Below, one piece after another: positions 1-5,900 of a stretch of 12,846 bases of DNA (the stretch's first letter is position 1; each line of letters begins with the position of its first letter). The position numbers and the translations under genes are program-made. The notes beneath the pieces were generated by a model. It was not told the DNA's origin. It did not search any database and was given only the letters and a program-made list of their open reading frames with translations. Source of the DNA: an uncultured Clostridiaceae bacterium (GTDB lineage: Bacteria; Bacillota; Clostridia; Lachnospirales; Lachnospiraceae); assembly GCA_949841235.1 (NCBI GenBank), contig CATKZA010000010.1, forward strand, positions 1 through 12,846, written 5' to 3'.

Positions 1-54
1 AGGACGCTGGTTTTGCGTTCTTCTATATGCTTTTTTTTAAGCATCTTATAGAAG
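1..54 (+). promoter_or_regulatory. Leader hairpins covering the nrdD ribosome binding site
   Basis: Two potential RNA hairpins lie directly before nrdD. The first pairs 1-7 (AGGACGC) with 15-21 (GCGTTCT), including one G-U pair. The second pairs 20-27 (CTTCTATA) with 47-54 (TATAGAAG) and continues inside as 28-32 (TGCTT) with 39-43 (AAGCA), leaving a six-T loop and a three-base bulge. The two share bases 20-21, so they cannot both form fully. The 3' arm of the second contains most of the Shine-Dalgarno-like GAAGG (51-55) and could hide it from ribosomes. Alternatively the first hairpin plus the T-run at 31-38 is the tail of an upstream gene's terminator, although the T-run sits about 9 nt from the stem. 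The pairing is seen in the sequence; any regulatory role is inference. No NrdR-box-like sequence is visible in these 69 bases. Confidence 0.35.
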
Positions 55-69
55 GAAAGATGGTGTCAT

Positions 70-2232
70 ATGAAAATTATTAAGAGAAGCGGTGCAGAGG
101 CAATATTTAATGCGGAGAAGATAACGGCGGCGGTGATGAAGGCCAATTACGAGGTGCCGGAGAAGGAGCGGCTGTCCAAGGAGCAGATTCAGGATATCAC
201 TCACAGCGTGGAGAATATCTGCCTGGATATGAACCGTTCCCTGAGCGTGGAGGAAGTGCAGGATCTGGTGGAGGAGCATATCATGGATAAGCGGGCCTTC
301 AGCGTGGCGAGGAAATACATTACCTACCGCTACAATCGGGCGCTGGTACGCAAGGCCAATTCCACGGACAAGCAGATCCTCAGCCTTTTGGAGTGCGACA
401 ATGAGGAGGTCAAGCAGGAGAATTCCAATAAAAACCCTACGGTAAACAGCGTGCAGAGGGATTATATGGCCGGGGAGGTGAGCAAGGACATCACCAGGCG
501 GTTCCTTTTGCCGGCGGAGGTGATGCGGGCCCATGACCAGGGCATTATCCATTTCCATGATACGGATTATTTCGCCCAGCATATGCACAACTGCTGTCTG
601 GTAAATCTGGAGGATATGCTGCAAAATGGCACCGTGGTGAGCGAGACCATGATCGAGTCGCCTAAGAGTTTTTCCACCGCCTGCAATATCGCCACCCAGA
701 GCATTGCCCAGATTGCCAGTTCCCAGTATGGGGGGCAGAGCATTACCCTCACCCATCTGGCCCCCTTTGTGGATGTGAGCCGCCAGAAATACCGCCGCCA
801 GGTGGAGGAGGAGTTCCGGGATGCGGGGCTTGCATACACCAGCGATCAGGTGGACAGGGTGGCGGAACTGCGGGTATTGGATGAGATCAAGCGGGGAGTG
901 CAGATGATTCAGTATCAGGTCATTACCCTGATGACCACCAATGGCCAGGCTCCCTTCGTCAGTGTCTTCATGTATCTGAATGAGGCGCCGGAGGGGCGGC
1001 TGCGGGATGATCTGGCTCTGATTATCAAAGAGGTTCTGAAGCAGAGGATTCAAGGGGTGAAGAATGAGAAGGGCGTATATATTACCCCCGCATTTCCCAA
1101 GCTTCTTTATGTGCTGGAGGAAAATAATATCACGGAGGGCAGCGAGTACTGGTATCTGACGGAATTGGCGGCCAAGTGTACGGCAAAGCGCATGGTGCCG
1201 GATTATATTTCCGAGAAGATGATGCGGGAATTGAAGCAGGGGAACTGCTATCCCTGCATGGGATGCCGCTCCTTCCTGACGGTATACCATGATGAGGAGG
1301 ATCGCCCCAAGTTCTACGGAAGGTTCAATCAGGGCGTGGTCACGCTGAACCTGGTGGATGTGGCATGTTCTTCCGGCGGGGATATGGATTCCTTCTGGGC
1401 CATTCTGGAAAAGAGGCTGGCCCTGTGCAAGGAGGCGTTGATGTGCCGCCACAACCGCCTGAAGGGGACGCTGTCCGACGTGGCGCCCATTCTCTGGCAG
1501 TACGGCGCGCTGGGCAGGCTCAAGAAGGGGGAGACCATTGACAAATTGCTCTACGGAGGATATTCTACGATCTCTCTGGGATATGCCGGGCTCTGCGAAT
1601 GTACTCGCTACATGACGGGGAAATCCCACACGGATCCGGAGGCAATGCCATTTGCCTTAGAATTGATGCAGAAGCTTAACGATGCCTGCCGCCTGTGGCG
1701 GGAGCAGGAGAATATTGATTTCAGCCTGTACGGAACCCCGCTGGAGTCCACCACATATAAGTTTGCCAAGTGTCTGCAAAATCGTTTTGGCGTGATTGAG
1801 GGGGTGACGGACAAGAATTATATTACCAACAGCTACCATGTGCATGTCACGGAGGAGATCAATGCCTTCGATAAATTGAAGTTTGAGGCGCAGTTCCAGA
1901 AACTGTCTCCGGGGGGAGCGGTAAGCTATGTGGAAGTCCCCAATATGGAAAACAATATTGAGGCGGTACTAGAGGTGATGAAATTCATTTACCATAATAT
2001 TATGTATGCGGAATTGAACACCAAGAGCGACTACTGCCAGGTGTGCGATTTCACCGGGCAGATTCGGATTGAGAAGGATGATGACGGGAAGCTGATCTGG
2101 AAATGCCCCAACTGTGGCAACACCAATCAGGACAAGATGAACGTGGCCCGCAGAACCTGCGGATATATTGGGACACAGTTCTGGAATCAGGGTAGGACGC
2201 AGGAGATTCAGGAGCGGGTGCTGCATCTGTAA
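70..2232 (+). CDS. nrdD: Anaerobic (class III) ribonucleoside-triphosphate reductase, NrdD
   Basis: This cytoplasmic glycyl-radical enzyme reduces ribonucleoside triphosphates to deoxyribonucleotides without oxygen; in the family formate is the usual reductant. The protein has 720 residues, close to the usual length of about 700-740. Residues 1 to about 95 form an ATP-cone regulatory domain (KIIKRSGAEAIFNAEKI at the start, KYITYRYNRA at its end). The catalytic barrel follows, with the HNCC motif (C175, C176) and CYPCMGCRS (C393, C396, C399); by family analogy C175 and the Cys of MGCRS are the active-site thiol and thiyl cysteines. Near the C-terminus a zinc site has two CxxC pairs (C656/C659 and C679/C682), followed by the glycyl-radical motif RTCGYIG with the radical on G698. 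The ATG at 70 is preceded by GAAGGAAAG about 10 nt upstream, and the N-terminus matches the family start. The activase gene nrdG, which often follows nrdD, is not next to it here: the next gene is on the other strand. Confidence 0.97.
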   Translation: MKIIKRSGAEAIFNAEKITAAVMKANYEVPEKERLSKEQIQDITHSVENICLDMNRSLSVEEVQDLVEEHIMDKRAFSVARKYITYRYNRALVRKANSTDKQILSLLECDNEEVKQENSNKNPTVNSVQRDYMAGEVSKDITRRFLLPAEVMRAHDQGIIHFHDTDYFAQHMHNCCLVNLEDMLQNGTVVSETMIESPKSFSTACNIATQSIAQIASSQYGGQSITLTHLAPFVDVSRQKYRRQVEEEFRDAGLAYTSDQVDRVAELRVLDEIKRGVQMIQYQVITLMTTNGQAPFVSVFMYLNEAPEGRLRDDLALIIKEVLKQRIQGVKNEKGVYITPAFPKLLYVLEENNITEGSEYWYLTELAAKCTAKRMVPDYISEKMMRELKQGNCYPCMGCRSFLTVYHDEEDRPKFYGRFNQGVVTLNLVDVACSSGGDMDSFWAILEKRLALCKEALMCRHNRLKGTLSDVAPILWQYGALGRLKKGETIDKLLYGGYSTISLGYAGLCECTRYMTGKSHTDPEAMPFALELMQKLNDACRLWREQENIDFSLYGTPLESTTYKFAKCLQNRFGVIEGVTDKNYITNSYHVHVTEEINAFDKLKFEAQFQKLSPGGAVSYVEVPNMENNIEAVLEVMKFIYHNIMYAELNTKSDYCQVCDFTGQIRIEKDDDGKLIWKCPNCGNTNQDKMNVARRTCGYIGTQFWNQGRTQEIQERVLHL

Positions 2233-2245
2233 TGGAATCTTGCGT

Positions 2246-2291
2246 AAAAATGTGCCGGATTAGCATAAAGCTATGGTTTCGGCACATTTTT
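2246..2291. terminator. Bidirectional intrinsic terminator between nrdD and the Hpt gene
   Basis: A 12-bp perfect stem pairs 2246-2257 (AAAAATGTGCCG) with 2280-2291 (CGGCACATTTTT), with a further 4-bp stem inside (TAGC 2261-2264 with GCTA 2270-2273). The T-run extends to 2293 on the plus strand. The A-run at 2246-2250 gives a U-run on the minus strand, so the element can end transcripts from both convergent genes. On the minus strand its right arm is coding: it specifies part of the last Hpt residues (K-N-V-P), and the Hpt TAG stop lies in the loop region. Confidence 0.85.
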
Positions 2292-2633
2292 TTCGATAAA
2301 TTCGCAGAACATCCGATGGCTGGCTTGGAAGGAGGAGAATTGCCGGCCTGTTCCTTCCATGGATCCCGTCCGCAGGGCATCCACCAGGGGGGAGATCTCT
2401 TCCACCAGGGGAAGCAGTCCCAGGTTGGCCATCAGCCCTTTCAGGGTATGGGCCGCCTTGAATGCCTCTTCTGGCTTTTTTTCTTCCAATGCCTGTTCCA
2501 GAAGAAGGATATACTTGTCCCGGGTAAATTGATGCAGGTAGTCAAAGTAGAAATCTTCATCATTTACGAAACGATCCATCACTTCGCCATAGGGAACGCC
2601 TTTGGCAATCAATTTTTCTCTGATCTGGCACAT
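2271..2633 (-). CDS. Small histidine phosphotransfer (Hpt) domain protein
   Basis: The 120-residue protein is a stand-alone Hpt domain, the four-helix module that passes phosphate between a hybrid kinase receiver and a response regulator. The diagnostic motif is AAHTLKGLMANLGL, with the phospho-accepting histidine at H62 followed by the K and G that are conserved in the family. The rest is largely helical and charged, with no membrane segment or signal peptide, so it should be cytoplasmic. The ATG (complement of 2631-2633) has an AGGAAGGG about 12 nt upstream on the minus strand, slightly long but usable, and a strong promoter further upstream. No kinase, receiver domain or response regulator is next to it, so its partners must be encoded elsewhere. 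The gene converges on nrdD and shares its terminator. The family call is firm; the pathway is unknown. Confidence 0.88.
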   Translation of the reverse strand: MCQIREKLIAKGVPYGEVMDRFVNDEDFYFDYLHQFTRDKYILLLEQALEEKKPEEAFKAAHTLKGLMANLGLLPLVEEISPLVDALRTGSMEGTGRQFSSFQASHRMFCEFIEKNVPKP

Positions 2634-2664
2634 GGCTGTTGTCCGCCCTTCCTGATTTTGCTAT

Positions 2665-2693
2665 ATCATAGCAACGATCCGGTTTCCTGTCAA
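2665..2693 (-). promoter_or_regulatory. Sigma-A-type promoter of the Hpt gene
   Basis: On the minus strand the -35 is a perfect TTGACA (complement of 2688-2693) and the -10 is TATGAT (complement of 2665-2670, five of six consensus bases), separated by 17 bp. The predicted start falls about 25 nt before the Hpt ATG, leaving room for its ribosome binding site. Confidence 0.75.
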
Positions 2694-2735
2694 TATTGTA
2701 AGTAGTAACAAATAGTTGCTTATCGGGTGAAATCG

Positions 2736-2778
2736 GGAACCATGAAAGGTGGATTCCATAAAATGTCTATGGTATTAT
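2736..2778 (+). promoter_or_regulatory. Candidate promoter with imperfect inverted repeat before the LRR gene
   Basis: An extended -10 (TG at 2770-2771, one base, then TATTAT 2773-2778) lies 17 bp after a poor -35 (TGGATT 2750-2755). Overlapping the -35 is an imperfect inverted repeat: GGAACCA (2736-2742) against TGG-A-TTCC (2750-2757), with one bulged A. It could be an operator or an mRNA hairpin. A start here would give an untranslated leader of about 140 nt before the ATG at 2923. The rest of 2694-2922 is A/T-rich and shows no gene, riboswitch or repeat that I can recognise. Confidence 0.35.
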
Positions 2779-2922
2779 GATGATTAATGGAATAGATACG
2801 TTATCGTTTTTTGATGGGGATGCAGAAAGTTCAAGTTCTTATTATTTCACTATGGGAAGCAGAGGGTCTGATTATATTTTTATTTTATGGCATCCCGATC
2901 ATCTATCAAAGGAGGCGACATT

Positions 2923-5900
2923 ATGAAAAGAAAAAGTGTAGCGATTGTTTTAGCGGCAGCGTTGATGGTGCAGATGCTGCCGCTGCCCGTGGGGTGTCTT
3001 GCGAGAGCCTGGGATGCCCTTGGCATCAGCTGGTCAGCCGATGCCGCCGGTGAGACTTCCGGGTTGGCCGGGCAGAGCATTACATGGAATTATGATGCAA
3101 GCACGAAGATCCTTTCGCTGACCGGGTCGGGTGCGATGAATGAGTATAGTTTGCATGCGAATGATCGGACGACTTCTCCCTGGGATCAGTACAGGGGAAA
3201 TATTGAAAGCATCACGATAGGAAGTGGGATTACCGCCATTGGCAGGTATGCATTTTACGGGTGTAGCAAGGTGACTTCGATTTCGCTGCCGGGCAGCGTT
3301 ACCGATATTGGCTCCGGGGCATTTTCTTCCTGCTTTTCGCTGACTTCTGTCACCATTCCCAATGGCGTCACTGCGATCAAGGATTCGACGTTTAAATCTT
3401 GCAGTAAATTGAATGCGGTCAGCATGCCTGATAGCGTCACCAGCATTGGCAATTCTGCATTTGCATGGTGTAGTGCTTTAAAGAAGATTACCATACCGGA
3501 TAAGGTCAAAAATATTGGAAGTTCTGCTTTTGAAAGTTCCGGTCTGCAGGACATTGCCTTTCCCGATAGTGTCACAACGGTGGGAAGCCGTGTCTTATCT
3601 AGGACGAAATTGACAAGGGTTGTCTGGCCGACAAAGGTTTCATCCATCACGGACAGTGCTTTTCTGGGATGTGATTCGCTAAAGAGCATTGACATACCCG
3701 GCTGGATCACATCTATTGGCAGTATGGCCTTTGTCTTTTGTTCCTCGGCTGAAGAAATTACCGGTCTAGGTCAAGTGACATCTATTGGAAGTTCTGCCTT
3801 TTCCAGCTGCAATAGCCTGCAAAAGGCGGTGTGGTCACCTAATGTCAATTCTATCAGTGCCAGCGCCTTTGCCAATTGTGAAAAATTGACAGAGATTGAG
3901 ATCCCCGGCAATGTTACAAGCATTGGGCAACGTGCCTTTTCTGGCTGTCGCGCCTTGACAGGCGTCACGGTACCTGGGACGGTTACATCCATCGGGCAAC
4001 TGGCCTTTGGGGAGTGTCTCAAATTAAGTGAGGTTGTAATTGGTGAGGGCGTGGCATCCATAGGCATGAATGCGTTTAGCGGTTGCGAGGCTCTCAAAAC
4101 CCTCACCCTGCCCCAGTACAGCTTAAAGGAAATTAGTACCAGGGCCTTTATGGATACCGGGCTTACGTCTTTTACAGTGCCCGCCTCCGTTGACGAGATT
4201 GGCACAAATCCCTGGGTTGGAGCAAGCCTTGCAAAGATATCGGTGGCATCCGGCAATCAGAAGTATGGCGTGGACAATGGCATGCTGGTGGAATTAAAGG
4301 ACGGAACATCCTATGGAGTCATCAGTTATCCTCGTCAAGGAAATGTCAATGCCGTGGTTCCGTCCTCTGTCAAAGTGATTCGAAATAGTGCGTTTCAAGA
4401 GGCAAAGCTGCAAAGTGTTGTGCTGCCGGAGGGACTGCTGACCATGGAGGCCTATGCTTTCAATAAGTCTGCCCTGCAAAGCGTTCAGTTTCCCAGAAGC
4501 CTGAAGGAAATTGGCATCTCTGCTTTTGAATCCGCCCAGTCCCTACAGAGTGTGCAGTTTTCGGAAGGGCTGGAAAAAATCTGTAATCGGGCATTTTATG
4601 ATACTCCAACTCTGCAGCAGGTGGAATTTCCAGGCTCTCTGAGGGAACTTGGAGAAATGGCTTTTTCTTTGGGTGTTTCCCTGACGAGGGTGGATGCCCG
4701 AGGCGGCAAACTGGAAACCATTGGAGCGTCTGCTTTTGAGGATTGCAGCCGTCTGCAGGATGTGCTTCTGGGAGGGGAGCTGCGCACCATCATGGCTTCT
4801 GCTTTTAGCGGATGCGTGGCGATGAAGGAAATCACATTGCCGGATAAGGTGTCTACCATTGGAAGCAATGTGTTTATGGGCTGTACTAAACTGGAGGCTA
4901 TTGACTTCCCCAATAGCATTACTGGGATTGGCTCTGGCGTCCTCAAGGGCTGTACTGCTTTGGAGAGGGCTGCCTTTGGCTCAGAGATTCAGGAGATTTC
5001 AGGGGATGTGTTTGAGAACTGTCCCAAGATTGCAGAGATTACGATTTCTCCCAAGAATTCCCACATGGTGGCAGAGAAGAACGTGATTTACAATAAGGGA
5101 AAGACTAGGTTGATTTATTATGCTGCCGGATTGCCGGATGATAAATTCTCTCCTCCCGATGGGGTGGAGGTAATAGGAGCCATGGCGTTTACCTATTGCA
5201 ATCATCTGCAGGAGATTCGTTTCCCGGATACTGTTACATCTGTGGAGGGGCGTGCGGTATATCATAACACCTCCGTCAATAAGGTATTCTTCTTTGGCAA
5301 TGCGCCGAAGGCATCGGAGTTAGATTCCTATGTGAATACGACAGATGGAGTGAAGAATTATAAAGTGCAGAACCAGTCTATTTACCAAAATCGGGTAAAG
5401 GACTATGCCTATAATAATAATGGTCTGATGATCTTTGTTCTTTCGGGAACTACCGGCTGGGAAAAGGGATGGACGGATACCACGTATCAGGATTCTGCCA
5501 CTACGAGATACCAGTGGGTGAGCACTTATACCTTTGATGATGAAAGATGGGATCCTACGAAGGCGGACGTGTCCGAGGGGGATTTTGGCGGGCTGTCATG
5601 GAAGTATCGGGATGATATTGGAGAGATTCGATTTTTCGGAAAGGGCAGGATTCCTGACAGGGAGGAAAATAATCTGCTGACCTGGACGGATAGGGACGAT
5701 GTCGCACAGGATCACAGATCCGATATCAAATTCGTGCAGACCATTGATGCGGAGGAGATTGAGATTGGAAAGAATGCCTTTGCTGGTGGGGAAAAGATTG
5801 TAAGGATACTGGCGGGAGACCATTTGACGAGAATCGGGGAGAGGGCTTTTGCAAACTGCACCAGTCTGATTCATGTGGATATCCGCTGCGTGGAGCAGAT

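Noticed and set aside
46..1629. Minus-strand open frame of 527 codons antisense to nrdD
   Set aside because: It is the mirror of the nrdD codon pattern. nrdD is unmistakable, and the antisense product matches nothing I know and lies fully inside it.
2232..2705. Plus-strand open frame of 157 codons across the Hpt gene
   Set aside because: It is antisense to a clear Hpt domain, starts at the nrdD stop and has no ribosome binding site.
2887..2922. Earlier in-frame ATG for the LRR gene
   Set aside because: It has no ribosome binding site and would place 12 polar residues before the signal peptide. The ATG at 2923 has AAAGGAGG.
2694..2922. Riboswitch in the leader of the LRR gene
   Set aside because: I looked for c-di-GMP-like and other conserved cores and found none, only an A/T-rich leader with one imperfect inverted repeat.
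2985..3000. Lipoprotein lipobox in the LRR protein (LPVGC)
   Set aside because: Proline at the -3 position breaks the lipobox consensus, and ARA before W30 gives an ordinary signal peptidase I site.
3181..5310. CRISPR array or DNA satellite
   Set aside because: The periodicity of about 69 bp is at protein level (LRR units). The DNA copies are diverged, and there is no constant repeat with unique spacers.
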